A DNA stretch of 32,782 nt, from contig CAKZNV010000234.1 in NCBI GenBank assembly GCA_937132085.1, forward strand, positions 1 to 32,782, read 5' to 3'. The translations under genes were made by a program, and so were the position numbers. Below the pieces are notes generated by a model. It ran no database searches. It saw nothing but the letters and a program-made list of their open reading frames with translations, and was not told the origin of the DNA. Origin of the DNA: an uncultured Rubritalea sp. (GTDB lineage: Bacteria; Verrucomicrobiota; Verrucomicrobiia; Verrucomicrobiales; Akkermansiaceae). Below are positions 8,245 through 16,517 of this stretch, one piece after another. How positions within the stretch are numbered: the stretch's first letter is position 1; the number at the start of each line of letters is the position of its first letter.

Positions 8245-8832
8245 CTATTTAGGAGTCACGCCTTCTGAAACAACACTAACATTATCGACATAAAGATCTC
8301 TAGAGATGCTGTCTGTAGAGATCTGCACCCAGCGAACATAGATTTCATCTCCTAAATCATCTTTGGTAAGCTTGTAGCTAAATTTAACTGTCTCCTCTAT
8401 AGAATCTTGCTTTTTCTGCAGTCTTTTCATGCCTGATGTCGCTAATACCTTTTTATCTGTCTTATTGAAAAGTTGCACTTCATAGCTCACGTAAGAGGCA
8501 TTCACATTAAAAACATTCGTGCTGACTGTAAGCTTAGAGTCTGCTGCAGCAGCTTTACCCAAAAACATCTGAGCTCCATACTTACCACCTAGGCTAAGAC
8601 TATTAATCTGCACTCCACCATCAGACTTACCATCACCACCATCAAGATCATTTTGCACTACTCTCACGACAGGCACCTTCGCTTCAATCTCTCCATCTGG
8701 AGCTTCTACGATGACTCCTTTAAGAACTCTCAGCAAATCTTCTTTCGATTGAAAGTTAACTGTTTCAATTCCTGCCATAGCAGATTGCAAACACATTAAA
8801 GCAACAACTGGGATTATATATTTAATTTTCAT
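8245..8832 (-). CDS. Secreted protein with RD-YVDN-SV jelly-roll-like domain, no PEP-CTERM
   Basis: 195 residues with a clear signal peptide (IIPVVALMCLQSAMA then GIE). The C-terminal part (DEIYVRWVQISTDSISRD then LYVDNVSVVS) matches the end of the domain in the PEP-CTERM protein at 12298 (VLQIRFIEDHNSTARDVYVD then NFSV). The sequence after it is only EGVTPK, so the surface-sorting tail is absent. The pattern suggests a beta-sandwich, possibly carbohydrate-binding, but no known family is recognised with confidence. It diverges from the first PL8 lyase across an intergenic region with two candidate IclR sites, which ties its expression to glycosaminoglycan use. Confidence 0.75.
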   Translation of the reverse strand: MKIKYIIPVVALMCLQSAMAGIETVNFQSKEDLLRVLKGVIVEAPDGEIEAKVPVVRVVQNDLDGGDGKSDGGVQINSLSLGGKYGAQMFLGKAAAADSKLTVSTNVFNVNASYVSYEVQLFNKTDKKVLATSGMKRLQKKQDSIEETVKFSYKLTKDDLGDEIYVRWVQISTDSISRDLYVDNVSVVSEGVTPK

Positions 8833-8896
8833 AACATTTAAACACTAGTCTAGCACCATGGCATCTCAAGCCATAAAACGACGTTATCCCTCTAGC

Positions 8897-8912
8897 GTTT
8901 CATATGTGAAAC
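8897..8912. promoter_or_regulatory. Candidate IclR operator 1
   Basis: GTTTCATATGTGAAAC, an inverted repeat with 6-bp arms GTTTCA/TGAAAC around TATG. It lies 64 bases upstream of the secreted-protein gene (minus strand) and 102 bases upstream of the PL8 gene at 9015. This is the most symmetrical of the five sites and defines the motif. Confidence 0.65.
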
Positions 8913-8947
8913 CTCATCGTTTAAAATAATAAAATTTCACCTCAACT

Positions 8948-8962
8948 GTTCACATATGGCAC
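8948..8962. promoter_or_regulatory. Candidate IclR operator 2
   Basis: On the minus strand this reads GTGCCATATGTGAAC, sharing CATATGTGAA with site 1 and lying in the opposite orientation 52 bases before the PL8 start at 9015. Two sites in one divergent promoter region suit cooperative control. Confidence 0.55.
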
Positions 8963-9014
8963 TCCATGGTGGTGAAGAATTGCTAGTTATTTAAATACAT
9001 GCAAACTATCAACA

Positions 9015-12005
9015 ATGAAAAAATCTACTATACTTGGTGGCATCTCACTAACACTAACACTCTTTGTGCCCTGCTGTAATAAGCAAACTAAAGAAGCGAA
9101 GGACTCCAACACGATTGAAACTATTCTCTTCACATCAGGAAAAACAGAGACAACACAAGAAGTAGAGTCGGACATTAGTTTTACAAGCGACGAGCTACCT
9201 TCTTCTATGGAATGGATTGACTCTAAACTCACTCTAGATTCAACACGTTCAATCTGGAGTGATCAATCATTACGCTGGGACTGGAAATGCAATGGTTCAC
9301 TGACCTTTCACCGACCAATCAATTGGGTGCAACCCAAAGAAGCTCGAAGAATACACAAGTTTTTTCATCCAGTAGAGAACTGCTTCGTATTCTGGGTTTA
9401 CAATGAAAAGCCCTTACCAGACTCATCTCTCACACTTCATTTTGGTGATGAACAAAAAGACATCACTCATTTCAAATTCAACCTAAACTTCAGTGGCTGG
9501 CGAACAGCTTGGGTTTCCTATGACAGTGATATGAAAGGTTCTGTAAAAAAAACTCTATCTCGTATCCGTATAGAAGCACCTAGTAACATTAAGGAAGGAA
9601 CCCTCTGGTTAGGAGACATCAGCCCACACAAATTCATCGACGAAAGACATCGCCACGGAGACGCTCAGGTTCCTACTGTTAGAAACTCGCATAAACTAAC
9701 AGAAGGTCACTGGGATCCTATTATGTATTGGTATAAACTCGGTAAAACGAACCAATCTGAGTTTGAAATCACAGAGAGTCACATAGCTGGACTAGCCCAG
9801 CTAAAGGCAAAACGTCCAAAACAAAAAACAAAGACTATTTCTGACCAACTTGTTCAACAGTTAGAAAAACAATTTAGCGCATTCAATATTAAATACACAG
9901 ATCAAGGTATCTCCGGAGATCACATCTACATGACCCATCAAAGTGAAGGTGCTCCTAATAAAAAGACGAACAAAGGCCATAAGCTGAAGGTCTATACTCA
10001 GTTCATGTTGCAGCTAGCTAAAGCATGGTCAAACACTCCAGAAGCAGAACGCTCCGAGACGAATGCTATCAAGGTTAGCTCTATGTTCTGCGACATGGTT
10101 CGACACATGTTAGACCAAGGATTCACTGCGGAAAGTGCTCTAGGAACCATGCACCATTTTGGCTACACAGCTAGAGCGTGGGTGCCAGCTATCGATCTCA
10201 TGCAAAAGCCTCTTCTCGATAACGGTTTACTAGAACAAGCCAGAGAGTCTCTCACGTGGTTTTACAATAGTAATCAAATGTATACCCCTGCGCCACATGG
10301 AGCAAATATGGATTACCTCAACACCCTTTCAGCCTCAGACTTCATGATCCACAACCTTGGCGCTGATGATGCAAACAAAGCAACTAGACTCCTTACTTTT
10401 TCTAAGTGGTTAAGTGAGATGATTGCCTCTGAATCGAATGGTAAATCAGGAGGTTTCAAACCTGATGGTTCACTTTATCATCATCAAATGCACTACTTCG
10501 GCTACGGCATCCCAGCTCTAACAACAATCATTTCAAAAGTGGTCAAACCTCTAGATGATACTCCCTTTGAGATTTCAGATGAAGCATACCTTGTTCTGAA
10601 GAAATCCTTACTCAGCGCCCAACGTTGGGGCTATCCTTATGGAGGTTGGAATGCTTGTGGCCGCCATCCGATCACAACTTCAGGTAACAGTTTTAAATCT
10701 GCTCTACTCACTCTAGCTAGATCTAAGCCTGGCACTACTAAAGTCGATACAGAACTTGCCTCAGCATACCTTAGCATGTTCGGCGGTGACAGCCTCGCCT
10801 TGTTTGGTGAATCTGTAAAACCAACAAGACAAGACGGTCTATGGGCAATGAATTACAATGCGGCTGCAAGTTATCTCCACGAAGGCAACACCGTTCAGGT
10901 AAAGGGCTATGGTGACGGCATCAAATCACATGAAACCTATAAAGCTGATAACCGCTACGGTAGATACAATAGTCATGGTTCGATCCAAGTGTTCAAGAAC
11001 ACAACCAGCCACACAAGTGGGGTTAAGCAAGCGGGATGGAATTGGAGCAAAAACCCAGGGACAACCTCTCTCCTGCTCCCACTAGATACTCTTGAAGGCA
11101 GTAAAAGTTTCTATGGTTCGGGTCCAAAGCAGAACACCAGTCCATCAGGAGCAGGCTCATTAAATAATAAGTTTGGCGCCTTCCTTTTCCAGCTAAACCC
11201 AACTTCAGATGATCAGTCACTCAAAGTTCGCAAATCTGTATTTTTCATTGATGACAAGCTCATCTGTCTAGGCAGTAACATCACTAACCAGCATAACAAG
11301 TTTGAAACAATCACCACTCTTTTTCAAACCTCACATATTGATCAACTCAGAGATAGTTTAGCTCCATCTGAAAACCAGCCATGGTTAGTCGACAACTTCG
11401 AAACAGGGTATTACCTCCCTGAAAAAGTTAACGACATTCAGTATAGCAGCGGAGAACAGGTCTCCAAACATAACAAAACTAGAGCTAAGACTCAGGGCGA
11501 ATTCTCCACCGCATGGATAAATCATGGTATTACTCCAAGCAATGCTCGTTACCAATACCACATGCTATTAAATGCTTCAGCTGATAAGCTTGAACAATGG
11601 CATAAGCAACAAAACTCAGCACAAAAAATACAAATCATTCAACAGGACGAAACAGCTCACGCTATACATGATCCATCAAATCAAATCACTGCATATTGCC
11701 TGTTCGCTCCATTTTCTAACGAGGACAACACTGTTCTCTTAAATTCGACAGATCGTTCATGCATCGTATTGTTCAAAAAGGAAACTCCATCCAGCCTACT
11801 CTTGAGTATCACAGACATTGATCTCCCTGATCTAGGTAAACGTAATGATAAGTTAGAATCGACAGTTATATTGAATGGTAAATGGCTACTAGATAAACCT
11901 ACCAAGCCATCAGTGCAAATCATTCACGAGAACAACACTACACGCATTCGCACACCATCTAATAGAGGCCAATCTATAAACCTTAGACTGACACTCGCTC
12001 CATAA
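9015..12005 (+). CDS. Chondroitin ABC lyase-like polysaccharide lyase (PL8), probably lipid-anchored
   Basis: 996 residues, close to the length of Proteus chondroitinase ABC. The N-terminus (LTLTLFVPCC then NKQ) looks like a lipoprotein signal with an atypical lipobox. Domain order: N-terminal beta-sandwich (about 40-200), helical toroid with catalytic residues (about 210-620), super-sandwich (about 620-890) and C-terminal beta domain. Residues aligning by eye with the chondroitinase ABC set are all present: His490 and Tyr497 in YHHQMHYFGY, Arg550 in CGRHP, Glu640 in SHETYKADNRYGRY. Beta-elimination of a uronate-containing glycosaminoglycan, leaving an unsaturated uronate end, is therefore expected. 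Chondroitin, dermatan or hyaluronan are all possible. It has its own upstream operator pair and is separated from the other lyase genes by a PEP-CTERM gene and the regulator. Confidence 0.9.
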   Translation: MKKSTILGGISLTLTLFVPCCNKQTKEAKDSNTIETILFTSGKTETTQEVESDISFTSDELPSSMEWIDSKLTLDSTRSIWSDQSLRWDWKCNGSLTFHRPINWVQPKEARRIHKFFHPVENCFVFWVYNEKPLPDSSLTLHFGDEQKDITHFKFNLNFSGWRTAWVSYDSDMKGSVKKTLSRIRIEAPSNIKEGTLWLGDISPHKFIDERHRHGDAQVPTVRNSHKLTEGHWDPIMYWYKLGKTNQSEFEITESHIAGLAQLKAKRPKQKTKTISDQLVQQLEKQFSAFNIKYTDQGISGDHIYMTHQSEGAPNKKTNKGHKLKVYTQFMLQLAKAWSNTPEAERSETNAIKVSSMFCDMVRHMLDQGFTAESALGTMHHFGYTARAWVPAIDLMQKPLLDNGLLEQARESLTWFYNSNQMYTPAPHGANMDYLNTLSASDFMIHNLGADDANKATRLLTFSKWLSEMIASESNGKSGGFKPDGSLYHHQMHYFGYGIPALTTIISKVVKPLDDTPFEISDEAYLVLKKSLLSAQRWGYPYGGWNACGRHPITTSGNSFKSALLTLARSKPGTTKVDTELASAYLSMFGGDSLALFGESVKPTRQDGLWAMNYNAAASYLHEGNTVQVKGYGDGIKSHETYKADNRYGRYNSHGSIQVFKNTTSHTSGVKQAGWNWSKNPGTTSLLLPLDTLEGSKSFYGSGPKQNTSPSGAGSLNNKFGAFLFQLNPTSDDQSLKVRKSVFFIDDKLICLGSNITNQHNKFETITTLFQTSHIDQLRDSLAPSENQPWLVDNFETGYYLPEKVNDIQYSSGEQVSKHNKTRAKTQGEFSTAWINHGITPSNARYQYHMLLNASADKLEQWHKQQNSAQKIQIIQQDETAHAIHDPSNQITAYCLFAPFSNEDNTVLLNSTDRSCIVLFKKETPSSLLLSITDIDLPDLGKRNDKLESTVILNGKWLLDKPTKPSVQIIHENNTTRIRTPSNRGQSINLRLTLAP

Positions 12006-12024
12006 GCTATAATTCCTAAAGTTT

Positions 12025-12052
12025 TGCTCTGGATTTAATCAAACCCAGAGCA
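12025..12052 (+). terminator. Weak hairpin after the first PL8 gene
   Basis: TGCTCTGG, a 12-base loop, then CCAGAGCA: an 8-bp perfect stem 20 bases after the stop. No T-run follows on the plus strand, so a transcript-end or stabilising role is only possible. Confidence 0.35.
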
Positions 12053-12138
12053 GTGAACACAATAACAGTTCGCATACCCTATCCATGCCAATAGTTAAAA
12101 CGGCTTCAATAATTCACCCTAAACACCACTTTATACTA

Positions 12139-12159
12139 GTTCCGTTTCAAATGCGGAAC
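12139..12159. promoter_or_regulatory. Degenerate candidate IclR operator 5
   Basis: GTTTCAAATGCGGAAC (12144-12159) matches the site-1 motif at 13 of 16 positions. It also sits inside a second inverted repeat, GTTCCG-N9-CGGAAC (12139-12159). It lies about 140 bases upstream of the PEP-CTERM gene at 12298. Operator function is tentative. Confidence 0.35.
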
Positions 12160-12297
12160 GCGGCCTTAGATGGATAGTGACAAGCTATAAGCCCCCTGTA
12201 AGTTGAAAAACAAATCCTACTCATGGAGTGGGTGAACCTTTCTCTGGCATTAAAAATTGCTGAGAAATTTCATAATAAAAAAACTACAACTAACAAT

Positions 12298-12939
12298 ATG
12301 AATAGAAAAATAACAACAGCATGTATCCTTACAGCAAGCACTCTAACAGCATCCGCTGCCATCACGGCAACCAGTGATGACTTCGACACAGCTATCGGCG
12401 GCACTTGGCTTAGTGTGGGCTCTGTGGCTACGAACATTCTTCACGACGGCACATCTACATTTGACGGAGGACTCACCGGCGGTGATATGCTCGATGATGA
12501 CGGAGGTCTTCGTTTGGACACAACCAACTCCACTGCTGGCGATGAGGCAATGGGGCTCAACATTGGTGGCACGATGGAAGAAGGAAACATCATCACCTTC
12601 AGCTACGGCCTCTACAATGACAATGGTAGCTTCAACAGAGCCACGGCCCAGCTATTTAACCTTACAGACAATACCATCTTGATGACTTCTGCTGCACATA
12701 CAATTGATGGCACAGGTGGTCAGCCAACTCCGGAGAATATTGATGACTCATTGGTTTATATCGCACAAAACAGCGATGAAGGAGATGTTCTGCAAATCCG
12801 CTTTATTGAGGATCACAACAGCACTGCTCGTGACGTTTATGTGGACAATTTCAGTGTCACATCTGTAGTTCCTGAGCCATCCTCCACAGCCCTTCTCGGC
12901 CTCGGTGGTCTAGCCCTGATTCTTCGTCGTAGAAAATAG
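12298..12939 (+). CDS. PEP-CTERM protein with RD-YVDN-SV domain
   Basis: 213 residues from the ATG at 12298. An in-frame ATG at 12223 would add 25 residues before the signal peptide (ITTACILTASTLTASAA then ITA), so the later start is preferred. The extracellular domain has alternating strands ending in STARDVYVDNFSV, then the sorting tail VPEPSSTALLGLGGLAL and RRRK. The domain end matches the unanchored protein at 8245-8832. It is probably a surface-displayed carbohydrate-associated protein serving the lyase locus; that role rests on position and shared regulation-like sites, not on a recognised binding family. Followed by a strong terminator. Confidence 0.8.
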   Translation: MNRKITTACILTASTLTASAAITATSDDFDTAIGGTWLSVGSVATNILHDGTSTFDGGLTGGDMLDDDGGLRLDTTNSTAGDEAMGLNIGGTMEEGNIITFSYGLYNDNGSFNRATAQLFNLTDNTILMTSAAHTIDGTGGQPTPENIDDSLVYIAQNSDEGDVLQIRFIEDHNSTARDVYVDNFSVTSVVPEPSSTALLGLGGLALILRRRK

Positions 12940-12959
12940 AATTCACCTCAGTATTTTAC

Positions 12960-12999
12960 AGAGCCCTATTACACTACATGTGTAATAGGGCTCTTTTTT
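12960..12999 (+). terminator. Strong rho-independent terminator
   Basis: AGAGCCCTATTACAC, loop TACAT, GTGTAATAGGGCTCT, then TTTTT. The 15-bp stem is perfect and the T-run immediate, 21 bases after the PEP-CTERM stop. It isolates the PL8/PEP-CTERM unit from iclR. Confidence 0.95.
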
Positions 13000-13319
13000 A
13001 TTATGTTCGTAGTTAGCTTCTCCCTCAAGTCTATGCAAACCGTCATGCTACAGAAAATACGCTACCCCCCCCAAAAAAAACAATATTCTGTGTAAAACTT
13101 GTAACAACAGATTTTTTAAGACGCCGTTTAAACCTAATGATCCACCCAGGACAAACTAAATAGCTTCATCGCCTACTCTTCTAGAAACCTAGAAGAGTCT
13201 AACATTTCACACAAGATAGTCCTCCATTTAATTTATGTCTCTATGACATTGATCCAATTTTCATATTTATGAAGAAGAGAGAAAATAACCACTTTCCATT
13301 CCACACGTAGAACTCAGTC
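13000..13319. other. Intergenic region upstream of iclR
   Basis: Between the terminator and the operator are a homopolymer pair C8A8 (13065-13080), a perfect 10-bp hairpin ACTCTTCTAG-AAAC-CTAGAAGAGT (13175-13198), and a TTCATA-TT-TATGAA inverted repeat (13260-13273). No coding potential is apparent. The hairpin lacks a U-run on either strand, so it is not a standard terminator. Confidence 0.5.
13175..13198. repeat. 10-bp perfect inverted repeat
   Basis: ACTCTTCTAG, loop AAAC, CTAGAAGAGT, in the long leader of iclR. It could be a structured 5' UTR element, a small RNA or a protein site. No U-run is present to support termination. Confidence 0.6.
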
Positions 13320-13334
13320 GTCCATATATGAAAC
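13320..13334. promoter_or_regulatory. Candidate IclR operator 3 (autoregulation)
   Basis: GTCCATATATGAAAC differs at one base from the site upstream of eda (GTCCATATGTGAAAC). It lies 74 bases before the iclR start codon, consistent with autoregulation and with control of the downstream GH105 and PL8 genes. Confidence 0.6.
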
Positions 13335-13408
13335 AAAGTTCAATTCCCGTCTTTCACTTGCTCACAAAAAACATACCTTTGTAATCAACGAAAAAACCAT
13401 TTTCAACT

Positions 13409-14164
13409 ATGAGTGATTACAAAATTCCTAATATAGCAAACACCTGTCACATCTTTCAACTTCTCACCAAAACCAAGAAGATCATGAATGCGAGTGAAAT
13501 AGCCAAGGAGCTAGAGCTGCCGAGAACTTCAGTGTATCGCATTCTAAAAACTCTAGAGGGAGAAAATATGGTTCGTAAAGTAGGTAAAGGTTACGTCATG
13601 GGCCATCGCCTCATTAACTTAGGTCTCCAGGTTATTTCAAAAGTCCCAGAACGTCAAATTTGCGTTCCTATTCTTCAGGAACTCACTAGAGAAATCAATG
13701 AGTCAACTCACTTTGCCATTCTATCGGGTCGCAATATGTTGCTCATCGAAGTTTGTGATAGTCCACACGCTCTTAAAGTAGCTAGTCGTCCTGGATCGCT
13801 AGCCGACATACACTGTTCAGCATCAGGAAAATGTTTCTTAGCATACGCTCCAGCAACTGCTGCAGAAGAACTCATGGACAGCCTTACTTATACTAAGAGG
13901 ACGGAGAAGACACACACATCCAAGGAATCACTACTAGCCGAACTCCCTAGCGTAAAAAGTAAAGGCTTTGCTATTGATGACATTGAATACGCTGAGAATA
14001 TTCGTTGTTTAGCTGCTCCTGTTTTTAATAGATCTGGGCAGATCGTTGGTGCGATTGGCACTACCGCTGCCACCTCTCGCTTCCCTAAATCTAAAATCCC
14101 ACAAATGGCTAAAGCAGTCATACTAGCAGCCAATAAACTATCTAAGAAATTCGGTAAAATCTAA
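13409..14164 (+). CDS. IclR-family transcriptional regulator (KdgR-like role)
   Basis: 251 residues. Residues about 8-70 are a winged helix (NASEIAKELELPRTSVYRILKTLEGENMVRKVGKGYVMG) and about 80-250 the IclR effector domain, with LEELTREINESTHFAILSG-like strands, GSLADIHCSASGKCFLAY and GAIGTTAATSRFP. IclR proteins of this kind control uronate catabolism; KdgR senses KDG or related keto-deoxy acids. It is first in an apparent operon with the GH105-DUF4861 and second PL8 genes, 30 bases upstream of the former. Recurrent CATATGTGAAAC sites near the locus promoters are the likely targets. Effector and sign of regulation cannot be read from sequence. Confidence 0.9.
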   Translation: MSDYKIPNIANTCHIFQLLTKTKKIMNASEIAKELELPRTSVYRILKTLEGENMVRKVGKGYVMGHRLINLGLQVISKVPERQICVPILQELTREINESTHFAILSGRNMLLIEVCDSPHALKVASRPGSLADIHCSASGKCFLAYAPATAAEELMDSLTYTKRTEKTHTSKESLLAELPSVKSKGFAIDDIEYAENIRCLAAPVFNRSGQIVGAIGTTAATSRFPKSKIPQMAKAVILAANKLSKKFGKI

Positions 14165-14194
14165 CAATAATCCACTAATAATAAACTACTTAAT

Positions 14195-16498
14195 ATGATG
14201 AATAAATCCACATTACTACTGAGTGCGTTCACTAGCACATTCCTACTCACCCAACCAACTGTTTACGCTCAAGAAGCAACAGTTAAAGAAGCTACTAAAG
14301 AGTCTATATTCTCTGCTAAGCTCACCACTGCTGACATCCTAAAAGTGAGTAACGCAGTCGCAGACTGGCAGCTAGCTAATCCGTCTAAGCATATAGACAC
14401 CGACTGGACGAGCGGAACACTCTGGGCAGGATTAATCGCACACACTCACACTACAGGCAACAAGCGCTATAGCGATTATCTCCGAGCGATGTCTAAGAAA
14501 AACAACTTTCAACTCGGCCCCCGTCATGGATTCGCTGATGACCACATCGTAGGTAGAGCGTATATTTGGCAATACATGCAGGATGAAATTCCTAGTCAGC
14601 TAGCCCCTACTGAGCAGGTTATGAAAGAATTTATTTCACGACCACATGAGGAGTCTCTCTTCTGGGTGAATCAAATCCACCTTAGAGAATGGGCTTGGTG
14701 CGATTCACTCTACATGTCCCCACCCGTTCTTGCGCAGCTCTACACGGCTACAGGAAACAAAGAATATCTCGATGCAATGGATAAGCTCTGGTGGAAGACC
14801 TCTGATTATCTATACGATGAAGAAAGCAATCTCGTATGGAGAGATTCTAATTACTTTAAGCTCCAGGAAAAAAATGGCGAAAAGGTCTTCTGGGCACGAG
14901 GCAACGGCTGGGTCATCGCAGGACTCTGTGACATCATGCAGAACATGCCAGCTGACTATCCTACTCGTCCTAAATATGAAAAACTCTTTAAAGAATTAGC
15001 AGCCAAATTAAAGTCGATCCAGTGTGAAGACGGTTCTTGGCATGCAGCTCTGTTAGATTCTGAGACATATACTTCACCAGAGTCTAGTGGCACAGCATTC
15101 TTCGCCTACGCATTTGCATGGGGCATCAACCACGGTCTTCTAGAGAAGGAAGAATACATGCCTAGCATCAACAAAGCATGGACTCGCTTGGTAGCAAATG
15201 TTCACCCAGATGGAAAACTAGGATATGTCCAAGCGATTGGTAAAGATCCTCAGGCTGTCACAATGGATGAAACAGATGTCTACGGAGTAGGTGGATTCCT
15301 CCTAGCTGCTCATGAGCTATTCAAGCTCAAGCTAACAGAAGGATCTAACAGTATTGATGTAACTATAACAAACCCTAGCTCAGCGCATCGTCTGAACAGC
15401 GTCATCGAACTAAACTGGGAGCAACTAAAAGAAAAATCACCAGGGATTACTGCTAAAAATGTAGCTATTCAAGACACTAGAACTGGCTATTTTCTTCCTG
15501 TCCAATTGTTTGATAATGGAACATCTGACACACTACTCACTCAGGTAAACCTACCTCCAAATCAAAGCAACACTCTACGAGTCTACAAGCTCAACAAGAA
15601 GCAACCTGCATTCCTGCCATCACGCCTACACTTAAGATTCGTCCCCGAGCGCAAGGACGACTTTGCTTGGGAAAATGATCGCCAGGCATTCCGTATGTAT
15701 GGTCCAGCCCTAGCAGAGGAAGGAGCTAGCAGCGGTGTTGATATCTGGAGTAAACGCACTCGTGGATTAGTCATCGATGACTGGTATAAAGATGGACCTA
15801 CTCAATACCACACTGACCGTGGAAATGGTATGGATGTCTACAAGGTGGGTCCTACACTCGGTGCAGGTGGACTAGGCTTCATGGATGCTGAGAACAAACT
15901 CATCGTTGGTCCTCAGTTCCAATCTTGGAAAATCATTGATAAAGGACCACTTCGTTTGCGCTTTCAGTTCAACTACGCACCTATCGAAATAGGTAAAAGT
16001 GGAGGCAAGGTTTCTGAGACCCGCACTATCTCAATGGATGCTGGTTCCCATTTCTTCAGCACACGTTCAGAGTTCCGCACCGAAGGTGATGTGACCGGAG
16101 TGCGTCCAGCAACTGGACTCTACGTTCACAATCCTAAAAAGCTCAAGCTCAAAGGATTTGAAGATGATCAAGTGATCATGCAGAGTTCACAGTCGATCGC
16201 TCTATGGGAAATGTTAGGTCACGATAAAGATAAAGCTGGCAGCATAGGAACAGCCATTGTCTTCCCTCAGGGAGGCATCGTCTCTGAGTTCAAGAAAGAT
16301 CAGCCAAATACTTACGTCGTTCACCGTGACAAAAAGCATGTCTATCTACCACTAGCTCCATCACTGGAAAAGCCAGTGGAGTGGCAAGTTGGCACTTCTT
16401 GGGAACAAGTAGATTGTCCAAATGAAACGAAATTCCAAAGCCGAGTGTTTAAACATATTCATAAGGCGATCAATCAACCAATTGAAGTGAAGTTTTAA
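14195..16498 (+). CDS. Secreted GH105 unsaturated uronyl hydrolase fused to DUF4861
   Basis: 767 residues; signal peptide LLLSAFTSTFLLTQ then PTVYA. Residues about 40-385 are a GH105 (alpha/alpha)6 barrel: RHGFADDHIVGRAYIWQ, WCDSLYMSPPVLAQL (candidate acid Asp170), WARGNGWV (233-240), ESSGTAFFAYAFAWG, MDETDVYGVGGFLLAAHE. Residues about 390-765 match DUF4861: ITNPSSAHRLNSVIELN, then RKDDFAWENDRQAFRMYGPAL. GH105/GH88 enzymes hydrate the C4=C5 double bond left by lyases, releasing the keto-deoxyuronate precursor, which fits between the PL8 lyases and KduI. GH88 is the more usual partner of chondroitin lyases; the WxRGNGW form points to GH105. DUF4861's role is unknown. The start could be either codon of the ATGATG. 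Confidence 0.88.
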   Translation: MMNKSTLLLSAFTSTFLLTQPTVYAQEATVKEATKESIFSAKLTTADILKVSNAVADWQLANPSKHIDTDWTSGTLWAGLIAHTHTTGNKRYSDYLRAMSKKNNFQLGPRHGFADDHIVGRAYIWQYMQDEIPSQLAPTEQVMKEFISRPHEESLFWVNQIHLREWAWCDSLYMSPPVLAQLYTATGNKEYLDAMDKLWWKTSDYLYDEESNLVWRDSNYFKLQEKNGEKVFWARGNGWVIAGLCDIMQNMPADYPTRPKYEKLFKELAAKLKSIQCEDGSWHAALLDSETYTSPESSGTAFFAYAFAWGINHGLLEKEEYMPSINKAWTRLVANVHPDGKLGYVQAIGKDPQAVTMDETDVYGVGGFLLAAHELFKLKLTEGSNSIDVTITNPSSAHRLNSVIELNWEQLKEKSPGITAKNVAIQDTRTGYFLPVQLFDNGTSDTLLTQVNLPPNQSNTLRVYKLNKKQPAFLPSRLHLRFVPERKDDFAWENDRQAFRMYGPALAEEGASSGVDIWSKRTRGLVIDDWYKDGPTQYHTDRGNGMDVYKVGPTLGAGGLGFMDAENKLIVGPQFQSWKIIDKGPLRLRFQFNYAPIEIGKSGGKVSETRTISMDAGSHFFSTRSEFRTEGDVTGVRPATGLYVHNPKKLKLKGFEDDQVIMQSSQSIALWEMLGHDKDKAGSIGTAIVFPQGGIVSEFKKDQPNTYVVHRDKKHVYLPLAPSLEKPVEWQVGTSWEQVDCPNETKFQSRVFKHIHKAINQPIEVKF

Positions 16499-16517
16499 TC
16501 CATCTAACACTATCCTC

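Noticed and set aside
12223-12297. Upstream start for the PEP-CTERM gene
   Set aside because: It would place 25 residues before an otherwise complete signal peptide; the ATG at 12298 is preferred.
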